Below, piece after piece: positions 18,566-26,175 of a DNA stretch of 64,000 nt. The position numbers and the translations under genes were made by a program. The DNA is from Mycobacterium sp. URHD0025. GTDB taxonomy: Bacteria > Actinomycetota > Actinomycetes > Mycobacteriales > Mycobacteriaceae. The stretch spans positions 62,001 to 126,000 of the forward strand of contig NZ_AUEQ01000009.1 of the NCBI RefSeq assembly GCF_000426065.1. The letters are read 5' to 3'. The stretch's first letter is position 1. The number at the start of each line of letters is the position of its first letter. A model generated the notes under the pieces. The model did no database searches. It was not told the DNA's origin and saw only the letters and a list, made by a program, of their open reading frames with translations.

Positions 18566-18619
18566 GAGATTGAAGCCAGGGACAACATCCACGCTGTTTC
18601 TGTCCCTGGCTTCAATCTC
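18566..18619. terminator. Perfect 19-base inverted repeat between convergent CobW and AztD-like genes
   Basis: Arms GAGATTGAAGCCAGGGACA (18566-18584) and its exact complement (18601-18619) flank a 16-base loop. The stem stands alone in the 108-base convergent gap and can terminate both genes. Perfect 19-base pairing is longer than most local terminators. Confidence 0.7.
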
Positions 18620-18649
18620 GTTGCGGTACTGGCCTATCAGCGAGTGCGG

Positions 18650-19810
18650 CTAGTGCGTGTGGCCCACCGTGCCGCTGAGCTCGTTCGGGGCCTGATCCAG
18701 CGTCACCGATACCCCCACCTGGCCGGATTCGATGTCAACGCTATGAATCTGCTTGGTGGCGGGGTCGGTGACATACACGTCGTGCCCACGGGCGAACACA
18801 CTCGGCCGGGGCTGCTGCCAGTCGTCGGGTTCGGTCCACGGCTCGACCACCGCGACGGTCTTGATGGTGCGCCCGGACGCCGGGTCGATGACATGGAGGT
18901 TGCCGTCGGTGCCGAGAACGAGGCCTTCGGCGTGCGGCCCGCGCGCCAGTGACCGGAACGAGTAGCTGACCGACTGCGGCAGCGGCACCAGGCGCAACTG
19001 ACCTGTCGCAGTGTCGACGAGGGCGAACCGGTCCGGCCGTTCCAGTTCGGCATCGGGATCGACCTTGTAGTCGCCCAAGGCCACCGGTGAGTCTTCGTGT
19101 CCGCGAACCGTTCCCACCCGGCCGTAGGCGTCCGGGGCGGCGACCTTGGTGAAGACGCCGTCAGAGTACGTCAATGCGCCGTTCTCACAACCGAATACAA
19201 GTGTCGAGGAATCCGCGACGGTTTCTCCGTGAATACCGGGGCACTCGTTGTTGCGGGCGATCTCCCGGTCCGAGGCGTCGAAAGCGACCGCACCGCTGCG
19301 CTCGTCGGCATTGCCCTCACTACGCACCCAGCTCCCGTCGTCGAGCACCACTGCGACACCGTGATGCGGCTGTGGTGCTTTCATCTGTCGGATTCGAGGC
19401 ACGGACGCGGTGAGATTGTGCGGATCGAGCACGGTGATCTCGCCTGACCCGTCGGCGAACAGCACGGTGTGTTCACCGTGGGCGACAACGTGACCGGGCT
19501 CATCGGCCACGAAGGTGGTGTCGGTCAGTGTCCCGGCCGACGCGTCGAGCAATCGGAATCCCTCTCCGGTGGAGACCAGCAGATGCGAATCGTCACCGGC
19601 CGGGTTGACCCGCAGGAATCCGTCCAGCGGCACGTCGGCCTTGACCTGAAGGCTGTTGCCGTCCAGCACGTACAACCCGCCGTCGTAGGTGACCGCCAGC
19701 GGATCGGGTACCGGCTCACGCGCCGCGGGCTGCGTTTCACCGCCGGCACAACCGGTCAATGCCGCCGCGAGCGCACCGACCAGCACGAGGACCTTCGATC
19801 GATTCTGCAT
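18650..19810 (-). CDS. AztD-like zinc metallochaperone lipoprotein (second of two)
   Basis: Exported lipoprotein of 386 residues: MQNRSKVLVLVGALAAALTGC ends in a lipobox with Cys at 21. The rest is a series of beta-propeller blades (GLYVLDGNSLQVKADV, GEITVLDPHNL, GNLHVIDPASGRTIKTV and similar), with late HDVYVTDPATKQIHSVD. In Paracoccus, AztD is a propeller protein that passes zinc to the transporter's binding protein. It ends in GHTH, a possible metal site. It shares a C-P...GC-x-N/D-GAL segment with the upstream paralogue at 19852. AGGAG precedes the ATG. It follows that paralogue by 41 bases, under the Zur box at 20984. Confidence 0.75.
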   Translation of the reverse strand: MQNRSKVLVLVGALAAALTGCAGGETQPAAREPVPDPLAVTYDGGLYVLDGNSLQVKADVPLDGFLRVNPAGDDSHLLVSTGEGFRLLDASAGTLTDTTFVADEPGHVVAHGEHTVLFADGSGEITVLDPHNLTASVPRIRQMKAPQPHHGVAVVLDDGSWVRSEGNADERSGAVAFDASDREIARNNECPGIHGETVADSSTLVFGCENGALTYSDGVFTKVAAPDAYGRVGTVRGHEDSPVALGDYKVDPDAELERPDRFALVDTATGQLRLVPLPQSVSYSFRSLARGPHAEGLVLGTDGNLHVIDPASGRTIKTVAVVEPWTEPDDWQQPRPSVFARGHDVYVTDPATKQIHSVDIESGQVGVSVTLDQAPNELSGTVGHTH

Positions 19811-19851
19811 TCGTTCTCCTTGCTTGCTGTGGGGTTGCTTGTTGTGGGGGA

Positions 19852-20964
19852 TCACCAGCCCGCGGCCGCCAGAAAATCGGGGATGACGTTCGTGCGGTGC
19901 GTGCGCTCGACCCGTAGGCCGTTCGAGTAGTCGATTTCGTGTACGGCCTTCGCCGCCGCGTCGTTCACGTAGGCCTGCCCGGCGCCGACCTCGATCACCG
20001 GAGTGCCGACCGGAGCGGCCAGCAATTCGAGGCGACTGGTCTCGATGCCCGCCGCCACGTCGAGCGCGTGCAAGACGCCGTCTTGCGTCACGGCCAGCAC
20101 GGTGGTCCCGCCGGCGGTGTTCACCGCGATCACACCCGGCAGCCGCATCGAGGACCATCGACGGCCGTTGAGCAGCCACACCTCGTCCCCGGCCACGGCA
20201 GCCAGCGAATTGCCTTGTCTGCGATAACCGAAGGGCCCCAACGGCACCCGAGGCCGAACCGGCCCGAAGGGGATGCTCTCGGCCACCGGGCCACCGCCGC
20301 GACGGGAGATCTTCAAGGCACCGTCGCGGCAGCCGAGCACGACGGTCCGGCGCAGCGCCACCGCGTCGGTGAGCGCCGGGCAGTCTCCGAGCACTGAGAC
20401 CTGTTCGGCAACCCTGCTGACCAGTCCCCCTTCGGTCACCGTCAGGAGGTCGTTACCCAATGAGATTGCAGCTGTCGCCTTTTCAGGCACCTGCGCGGCC
20501 ACGGGCGTGACCTCACCGCGCGCGAACGCGTCCCGGTCCAGCGTTGCAACCGTGCCGTCGGCGCGACGCGCGACGGTCACCGCGCCTTGACCACGTACCG
20601 CGGTGATCTGCCCGGCGATCCGGCCCACCACCGAGGGCGCGGCGTCGTAGTAGTGCGAGTGATCGCCGTGATCGAAGGTCCAGGCCCCGCCGTCGAGGAC
20701 CGTCACGCCCTCATCGCCGTGCAGGTAGGCATATCGACCGTCACCGCTCACGGCTTCGACACGGCCGTGTTCCCCCAGACGGGTCTGGGCGGAGCCTGCG
20801 ACATCGAGCACCGCGCCGGCACCGGTCTCTCGCTCCACCAGGACCAGGCGCGTCACCGGCCGCTCAGACTCCCGGGGAGCTGTCGCCTGCCGGGCGTCCG
20901 GAGTGGCAGAGCACCCGACGATCAGCAGGGCGACGAGCACCGTCACCAAGGCCCTGTTCAGCAC
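19852..20964 (-). CDS. AztD-like zinc metallochaperone lipoprotein (first of two)
   Basis: Lipoprotein of 370 residues (lipobox VGC, Cys at 18) with a beta-propeller body. It carries the histidine cluster DHGDHSHYY (about 98-106), the kind of N-terminal zinc site seen in AztD proteins and absent in the downstream paralogue. The segment DCPALTDAVALRR...GCRDGALKI corresponds to one in the second protein, so the two arose by tandem duplication. It lies directly behind the Zur box at 20984-20998 and is divergent from bluB. The likely job is periplasmic zinc binding and hand-over to ZnuA. Confidence 0.75.
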   Translation of the reverse strand: MLNRALVTVLVALLIVGCSATPDARQATAPRESERPVTRLVLVERETGAGAVLDVAGSAQTRLGEHGRVEAVSGDGRYAYLHGDEGVTVLDGGAWTFDHGDHSHYYDAAPSVVGRIAGQITAVRGQGAVTVARRADGTVATLDRDAFARGEVTPVAAQVPEKATAAISLGNDLLTVTEGGLVSRVAEQVSVLGDCPALTDAVALRRTVVLGCRDGALKISRRGGGPVAESIPFGPVRPRVPLGPFGYRRQGNSLAAVAGDEVWLLNGRRWSSMRLPGVIAVNTAGGTTVLAVTQDGVLHALDVAAGIETSRLELLAAPVGTPVIEVGAGQAYVNDAAAKAVHEIDYSNGLRVERTHRTNVIPDFLAAAGW

Positions 20965-20983
20965 CCCAAACTCTTATCATTAA

Positions 20984-20998
20984 TGATATTCATTTTCA
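20984..20998. promoter_or_regulatory. zur box: Zur box between AztD-like genes and bluB
   Basis: TGATATTCATTTTCA aligns with the other two local boxes (TGAAAATCGTTTTCA and TGATAATCGTTTTCA), giving the shared pattern TGAWAWTCRTTTTCA. It lies 19 bases upstream of the lipoprotein start and 48 bases upstream of the bluB GTG, so it may act on both. Confidence 0.8.
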
Positions 20999-21046
20999 AT
21001 AAAGCGGGATGTCCGGGACACCGCGCGGCCCACCTAAGCTCGACCC

Positions 21047-21706
21047 GTGTCTGAGCACGCCTTCAACCCCGACGAGCGTCGCGCCGTCTACCGGGCCATC
21101 GCCGAACGTCGGGACATGCGCCGGTTCGTCCCCGGCAGCACGGTGCCGCCCGAAGTCCTCGGCCGGCTGCTGCAGGCCGCCCACGCGGCGCCCAGCGTCG
21201 GCCTGATGCAGCCGTGGCGGTTCATCCGGATCACCGACGAGGCGTTGCGCGGCAAGATCCACGCCCTCGTCGATCAGGAACGCATTCACACCGCCGACGC
21301 GCTCGGCTCCCGCGGCGACGAGTTCCTGGCACTGAAGGTGGAAGGCATCCTCGACTGCGCCGAGCTGTTCGTCGTCGCCCTCGGCGAGAACCGCGACCGG
21401 CACATCTTCGGCCGCCGGACCCTGCCCCAGATGGACCTGGCCTCGGTCTCCTGCGCGATCCAGAACATGTGGCTGGCCGCACGCGCCGAGGGCCTGGGCA
21501 TGGGCTGGGTGTCGATTTTCGAGCCGCTGCCCCTCGCCCAACTGATGGGCATGCCCGCCGACGCCGAACCGGTGGCCATCTTGTGCCTCGGTCCGGTGCC
21601 CGAGTTCCCGGACCGGCCCGTGCTGGAGATCGAGCACTGGACTGTCGGGCGCCCGCTGCCGGAATTCGTGGCGGAGAACGGCTGGCCGAGCGAGGCATCG
21701 CCTTAG
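21047..21706 (+). CDS. bluB: BluB, 5,6-dimethylbenzimidazole synthase
   Basis: Flavin-destructase of the nitroreductase fold, 219 residues. It turns FMNH2 and O2 into dimethylbenzimidazole, the lower ligand of cobalamin. Diagnostic segments are RRDMRRFVPGSTVPPEVLGRLLQAAHAAPSVGLMQPWRF (region 22-60), RTLPQMDLASVSCAIQNMWLAARAEGLGMGWVS, and the GENRDRHIFG loop. The GTG start is 48 bases from the Zur box at 20984 and diverges from the AztD-like gene. It is followed by pxpA after 9 bases. Its place in a zinc-starvation island links cobalamin maturation to zinc status (inference). Confidence 0.92.
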   Translation: MSEHAFNPDERRAVYRAIAERRDMRRFVPGSTVPPEVLGRLLQAAHAAPSVGLMQPWRFIRITDEALRGKIHALVDQERIHTADALGSRGDEFLALKVEGILDCAELFVVALGENRDRHIFGRRTLPQMDLASVSCAIQNMWLAARAEGLGMGWVSIFEPLPLAQLMGMPADAEPVAILCLGPVPEFPDRPVLEIEHWTVGRPLPEFVAENGWPSEASP

Positions 21707-21715
21707 GGTGGACGG

Positions 21716-22477
21716 ATGGCTGCCTCCGTCGATCTCAACGCCGATCTCGGTGAGAGCTTCGGTGCGTGGAAACTCGGAGACGACGAGGCCATGCTGGGGC
21801 TGGTCACCAGCGCCAACGTCGCCTGCGGGTTCCACGCCGGGGACCCGGCGCTGCTGCTGCGCACCTGTCGCGAGGCCGCGGCCCGGGGCGTACGGGTCGG
21901 CGCCCAGGTGAGCTATCGGGACCTGGCCGGATTCGGCAGGCGTTTCATCGACGTCACCCCTGAAGACCTGACCGCCGACGTGATCTATCAGATCGGCGCA
22001 CTACAGGGCATCGCCCGGGCCGCGGGGACGGCGGTGACCTACGTGAAACCCCATGGCGCGCTGTACAACACGATCGTCAGCCACCCCGAGCAGGCTGCCG
22101 CCGTCGCGGCTGCCGTCGCGGCAGTGGACGCCGGCCTGCCGGTGCTCGGCCTGTCGGGCTCTGCGTTCTTCGAGGAGGCGCGGCAGCGTGGGCTACGTAC
22201 CGTGGCCGAGGCCTTCGCCGATCGGGCCTACCAGCCTGACGGCACACTCGTGTCCCGCCGCGACCCCGGCGCGGTACTGCACGATGCTCCCGAGATCGCC
22301 GAGCGGGTGGCGGGCATGGTGGCGACGGGGCGGGTGACCGCCGTCGACGGATCCGTGATCCCCGTGACGGTGGAATCGATTTGCGTACATGGTGATTCGC
22401 CGGGGGCGGTAGAGATTGCCACGGCAGTGCGCGAGCGCCTGCTCGCCGAAGGGGTCACACTGAGCGCCTTCAGCTGA
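21716..22477 (+). CDS. pxpA: PxpA, 5-oxoprolinase subunit A (LamB/YcsF family)
   Basis: Protein of 253 residues with the LamB/YcsF signature [14 protein letters not shown] at the start, [20 protein letters not shown] and [14 protein letters not shown]. The family subunit acts with PxpB and PxpC to hydrolyse 5-oxoproline to glutamate using ATP. No pxpB or pxpC lies in this window, so it is an orphan here. It starts 9 bases after bluB, which suggests a shared transcript; the link to metal metabolism is unexplained. Confidence 0.88.
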   Translation: MAASVDLNADLGESFGAWKLGDDEAMLGLVTSANVACGFHAGDPALLLRTCREAAARGVRVGAQVSYRDLAGFGRRFIDVTPEDLTADVIYQIGALQGIARAAGTAVTYVKPHGALYNTIVSHPEQAAAVAAAVAAVDAGLPVLGLSGSAFFEEARQRGLRTVAEAFADRAYQPDGTLVSRRDPGAVLHDAPEIAERVAGMVATGRVTAVDGSVIPVTVESICVHGDSPGAVEIATAVRERLLAEGVTLSAFS

Positions 22478-22502
22478 CAGCTTCGCCTGGCATGATGGCC
22501 GC

Positions 22503-23501
22503 GTGGTGGCGAATCCGGCGGTGATGCGGTGGCGGCCGAGTTCCATGCAGGTGCTCGTAGTCGGCATCATCGCGCTGGCACTGGCCGGCACCACGTTGCG
22601 GTCTTTCGTCGAGGGCACGCCCGACGTGGCGACGGCCGCCACGGTGTTCTGCGGCGTATTCGTCCAAGCGCTGCCGTTCCTGGCGCTCGGCGTGGTGATC
22701 AGCGGGCTGATCGCGGTTTTCGTGACACCCGACCGGCTGGCCCGCTGGCTGCCCCGACGTCGCAGCGCGGCAATCCTGGCAGCCGGTATCGGCGGCGCGG
22801 CACTGCCCGGCTGCGAGTGCGGTTCGGTTCCGGTGGCGCGCAGGCTTTTCGGCGACGCCGAGAGCGACACCGTGGGTGCCGCCGCGCTGACGTTCATGCT
22901 CGCGGCACCGGCGATCAATCCCGTCGTACTGGTGGCGACTGCCGTCGCGTTCCCCGGCCATCCGGAGATGGTGGCCGCCCGGTGCGCGGCATCCCTGGTG
23001 ACCGCGCTGACCATGGGCGCGCTCTGGGCCCATTTCGGCAGCCCGCAGTGGATCACCCGCCGCCTGCCCAAGGCGCACGACGGCGACGGATCCCGGTGGG
23101 CCGTCTTCACCGAAGCGGCACGGCACGATTTCCTTTCGGCGGCCTCATATCTCGTCGTGGGTGCGGCGGCCGCGGCCGCCTTGCACGTTCTGGTTCCACC
23201 CTGGGTGTACGAGCACCTGGCAGGGCAGATCGTGCTGGGCGTGATCACGATGGCGGTACTGGCGGTGGTGCTGGCGTTGTGTTCGGAGGCCGACGCCTTC
23301 GTCGCGGCCAGCCTGACCATGTTGCCGCTGCTGCCGCGGCTGGTGTTCCTGGTTGTCGGGCCGGCCGTCGACCTCAAGCTGTTCGCGATGCAGGCCGGAA
23401 TGTTCGGCCGCGCATTCGCAGTCCGGTTCGCGCCCACCACATTCGCGGTGGCCACGCTCGTGGCGACCGGCATCGGACTGCTGATCCTGGGGCCACAATG
23501 A
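22503..23501 (+). CDS. COG0701 (DUF318) permease
   Basis: Integral membrane permease of 332 residues with about ten hydrophobic segments. It has the family hallmark ALPGCECGSVPVARRL near residues 100-115 and a second half-repeat with LALCSEADAFVAASL. Relatives include YcgR of Bacillus and some ArsP-type transporters; the substrate is not settled. It pairs with the TIGR03943 gene, whose ATG overlaps its TGA (ATGA). Its position in a Zur-controlled island suggests a metal-linked role. GTG 22503 was chosen as it lies 25 bases after pxpA. Confidence 0.82.
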   Translation: MVANPAVMRWRPSSMQVLVVGIIALALAGTTLRSFVEGTPDVATAATVFCGVFVQALPFLALGVVISGLIAVFVTPDRLARWLPRRRSAAILAAGIGGAALPGCECGSVPVARRLFGDAESDTVGAAALTFMLAAPAINPVVLVATAVAFPGHPEMVAARCAASLVTALTMGALWAHFGSPQWITRRLPKAHDGDGSRWAVFTEAARHDFLSAASYLVVGAAAAAALHVLVPPWVYEHLAGQIVLGVITMAVLAVVLALCSEADAFVAASLTMLPLLPRLVFLVVGPAVDLKLFAMQAGMFGRAFAVRFAPTTFAVATLVATGIGLLILGPQ

Positions 23502-24214
23502 GCCGCGAAACCGAGAACGCGCTGCTGCTCCTGACCGGGGTCAGCACCGCGATCATCGCCGTCAGCGGGGCCTACACGCGCTACGTCAAACCGGGACTGC
23601 TGCCGTATCTGGCGGCCACCGCGGTGTTGCTCATCGCCCTGGCGCTCGCTGCGATCGTGCGCGATATCCGGCGCGGCCATAGTGAGGCCGACACGGATGA
23701 GCCGCACGATCATCCGCACTCCCCCGGCGTCGCGTGGCTGCTGCTCATTCCGATCGCGCTGCTGGCTTTCGTGGTGCCCCCGGCGATCCGGCCGGACGCC
23801 GCATCGGTGACCGAGGTGTCCACCGATGTGCTGCGACATCCCTTCCCACCCCTGCCCGATGGCACTGCTCCGGAGATCTCCCTGCCCGACGCCCTGATCC
23901 GGGTGGCACAGGACTCCGCGGGCACCCTCGACAACCGCACGATCACGGTCACCGGCTTCACCCTGCGCGACGGTGACCGCACTGATCTGGCTCGGGTGGT
24001 GATCATCTGTTGCGCGGCCGATGCTCAGCTGGCCCGCATTCGGCTCTCCGGCCCGGCAGCGACTCAGGTGGCCGGCTATCCTGACAACACGTGGATCAAG
24101 GTGGTCGGCACAATCCCTGCGGGGCAGGGGGATTCGAGCCGCAGGGCCATCCCGACGATCACGGCCCAGAGCGTCACCCGCACCGATCCCCCGGCGCGCC
24201 CCTACGCCTACTGA
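23498..24214 (+). CDS. TIGR03943 (YcgQ-type) permease subunit
   Basis: Protein of 238 residues with two N-terminal membrane segments (about 8-25 and 30-52), a cytoplasmic His-rich stretch (EPHDHPHSP, about 68-76), a third membrane segment (WLLLIPIALLAFVVPPAI), and an external OB-like domain ending in a WIKVVGTI strand and VVIICCAADAQ. It is the usual partner of COG0701 permeases. The His cluster could bind metal. It overlaps the permease gene by 4 bases and is convergent with the small FhuF-like gene, one base apart. Confidence 0.8.
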   Translation: MSRETENALLLLTGVSTAIIAVSGAYTRYVKPGLLPYLAATAVLLIALALAAIVRDIRRGHSEADTDEPHDHPHSPGVAWLLLIPIALLAFVVPPAIRPDAASVTEVSTDVLRHPFPPLPDGTAPEISLPDALIRVAQDSAGTLDNRTITVTGFTLRDGDRTDLARVVIICCAADAQLARIRLSGPAATQVAGYPDNTWIKVVGTIPAGQGDSSRRAIPTITAQSVTRTDPPARPYAY

Positions 24215-24215
24215 A

Positions 24216-24380
24216 TTACCCGCGTGGCCGCGTGAGTGCGCAATCACCGCAGTCCGATCCGCCGGGCACCTGGTAGTACAGGCAACAGCTGCGCCGGCGG
24301 AACGTGAGGCCATCCAGATATCCGGTGCCGGCCAGGTTGCCGGTGGCCAAGAGGGACTCGGTGACCGCGACGATGTTCAC
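24216..24380 (-). CDS. 54-residue stand-alone FhuF-like [2Fe-2S] protein
   Basis: A tiny gene whose product has only the C-terminal iron-sulfur motif of FhuF-type ferric-siderophore reductases: RRRSCCLYYQVPGGSDCGDCAL with Cys32, Cys33, Cys44 and Cys47. Full FhuF-like proteins are more than four times longer; the catalytic front part is absent, and the DNA upstream is btuD in another frame. The GTG start overlaps the btuD stop as GTGA, the same junction type found at btuC/btuD, which supports a real, translationally coupled gene. A role in electron transfer to imported corrinoid or siderophore iron is possible but unproven. Confidence 0.72.
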   Translation of the reverse strand: MNIVAVTESLLATGNLAGTGYLDGLTFRRRSCCLYYQVPGGSDCGDCALTRPRG

Positions 24381-25162
24381 ACCCTCGTCACCGCCTTGGG
24401 AGCCACTGCGATCTGCGGCCTGCCGGTATCGGCATCTGGAGTGATCCGCGCCGTGACCCCGTACACGTCGGCCAGCAATCCCTCGGTGAGGACATCTCCG
24501 GGCGGGCCGTCGGCCACCAGCCGCCCACCGTCGAGCACGCAGATCCGATCGCAGTAGGCCGCAGCCAGATTCAGGTCGTGCAACGCCGCGACGACGGTGG
24601 CTCCGGTCTCCCGCAGCAGGTGCAGGGCTTCGTGTTGATGGCGCAGATCGAGGTGGTTGGTGGGTTCGTCGAGCACGATCACGTCGGTGCGCTGCGCCAA
24701 AGCCCGGGCGATGAGCACTCGTTGTTTCTGTCCTCCCGACAACCGGCCGTAACCGACCCCGCTGAGTTCCGCAATGTCCAGCGCCGTCAGAGCCGCGCCG
24801 ATGATCTCGCGGTCCTCGGCGTTGTCGGCCTCGAACGATCGCTTGTACGGGGTGCGGCCCATCGCGACCATGTCGAAGACCGTCAGCTCGAAATCGCCTA
24901 TGGTTTCCTGCAATACCGCCGCCACTCGGCGTGCGGCCTGCTTCCCCGGCAGCTTCCACACGTCGGTACCGTCGACCAGCACCCGTCCGGCACTCGGCCG
25001 CTGCGCCCGGTACAACGTGCGCAGCAGAGTGGTCTTGCCCGCTCCGTTGGGACCGACCACGGCGAGCACCTCCCCTGGGGCCACCGACAACGAGACATCG
25101 GTGATCAACGGTGTTCCGCGAATCGTCACCGAGACCGCCTCGAACGACACTGTCGCTGTCAC
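24377..25162 (-). CDS. btuD: BtuD-like ABC transporter ATPase (cobalamin type)
   Basis: ATPase of 261 residues of the iron/B12 importer class. Walker A is GPNGAGKTT, the signature is LSGGQKQRVLIA, Walker B is VIVLDEPTNHLD and the switch His is in AALHDLN. GTG 25162 overlaps the btuC stop (GTGA) and was preferred over a longer frame inside btuC. The cobalamin assignment rests on the riboswitch upstream of btuF; sequence alone would also fit siderophore uptake. Confidence 0.85.
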   Translation of the reverse strand: MTATVSFEAVSVTIRGTPLITDVSLSVAPGEVLAVVGPNGAGKTTLLRTLYRAQRPSAGRVLVDGTDVWKLPGKQAARRVAAVLQETIGDFELTVFDMVAMGRTPYKRSFEADNAEDREIIGAALTALDIAELSGVGYGRLSGGQKQRVLIARALAQRTDVIVLDEPTNHLDLRHQHEALHLLRETGATVVAALHDLNLAAAYCDRICVLDGGRLVADGPPGDVLTEGLLADVYGVTARITPDADTGRPQIAVAPKAVTRV

Positions 25163-26175
25163 GTCACGACCTTTCGGCGCATGAGCCACAGGAAGAACGG
25201 TCCCCCGACGAGCGCGGTCAGAATCCCCACCGGCAGTTCCTCCGGCGCGGCCACGGTCCGGGCCACGATGTCGCACAGCACCAGGAACGCCGCACCTAAC
25301 AAGGCAGCGGCCGGCAGGGCCCGGCGATGGTCAGCGCCGACCAGAAGGCGCACCACGTGCGGCATGATCAGGCCGACGAACCCGATGGTGCCGCTGACCG
25401 CGACCATGGCACCGACCATGAGCGCCACGACGACGAACATTCCGGCCCGGAACCGGTGTACGTCCAGTCCGAGCGAGGCAGCCGCTTCCTCGCCGGTGTA
25501 GAGCAAGTTCAACGGCCGGGTGAAGGCCAGCAGCACCACCACGCCGAGAAACACCGCCGCCGCGGGCACCCAGACCATCCCCCAGGTGGCACCACCGAGA
25601 CCGCCGAGCATCCACCGCACCGCCGCCTGCGTCTTGTGCGGATCATCGGACGTCACGATCAAGAGGCTGGCCACCGCGGACAGCACCTCGGCCACCGCCA
25701 CACCCGCCAGGATCAACCGCACTGTGGTCATCCTGCCGCCCGAGCGGGCCAGAAAATACACCGCGACGAGTGCGAGGAACGCTCCGAGGAAGGCCGCCAG
25801 CGGCATGGTGAACACCTGCAGGGCTCCGGCGCCGAACACCAGGATCACCACAGCGCCGACCGAAGCGCCCGAAGAGACCCCCAGCAGCATCGGATCGGCG
25901 AGCGGATTGCGCACCACGGCCTGCAGCGCCATCCCGCAGGCCGCCAGTCCCGCCCCCACCACCGCCCCGAGGACCACCCGGGGCAGCCGGGCGTCGACCA
26001 CGATGGATTCTCTTACCGCAGGCCAACTCTGCTCGATCAAACCCGGATGGATGGCATGCACCACGATGGCCCACACCTGTCCCGCCGGGATGGACACCGA
26101 ACCGATTGCCACACCCGCAGTCATCGCGACAACCAACAGCCCGCCCAGTCCGACGAGGGTCAGCCGGTAGGACAT
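25159..26175 (-). CDS. btuC: BtuC-like FecCD-family permease (cobalamin type)
   Basis: Membrane permease of 338 residues with about ten hydrophobic helices. Family motifs are LPRVVLGAVVGAGLAACGMALQAVVRNPLADPMLLGVSSGAS (region 62-103) and GFVGLIMPHVVRLLVG near 265. It forms the translocation path with BtuD. Its ATG shares one base with the btuF stop (TGATG). As with BtuD, the substrate is assigned from the riboswitch. Confidence 0.87.
   Translation of the reverse strand: MSYRLTLVGLGGLLVVAMTAGVAIGSVSIPAGQVWAIVVHAIHPGLIEQSWPAVRESIVVDARLPRVVLGAVVGAGLAACGMALQAVVRNPLADPMLLGVSSGASVGAVVILVFGAGALQVFTMPLAAFLGAFLALVAVYFLARSGGRMTTVRLILAGVAVAEVLSAVASLLIVTSDDPHKTQAAVRWMLGGLGGATWGMVWVPAAAVFLGVVVLLAFTRPLNLLYTGEEAAASLGLDVHRFRAGMFVVVALMVGAMVAVSGTIGFVGLIMPHVVRLLVGADHRRALPAAALLGAAFLVLCDIVARTVAAPEELPVGILTALVGGPFFLWLMRRKVVT

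Noticed and set aside
22529..24214. One long frame joining the region before 23498 to the TIGR03943 gene
   Set aside because: The front part is an out-of-frame reading of the permease. The real start is ATG 23498, overlapping the permease stop codon.
22193..24313. A 706-codon minus-strand open frame over pxpA and the permease pair
   Set aside because: Low-complexity product; plus-strand PxpA, COG0701 and TIGR03943 proteins are intact and recognisable.
24216..24959. Longer 247-residue version of the FhuF-like gene
   Set aside because: The extra 190 residues are btuD in another frame, rich in Arg and Gly and without FhuF features. Only the last 54 residues make sense.
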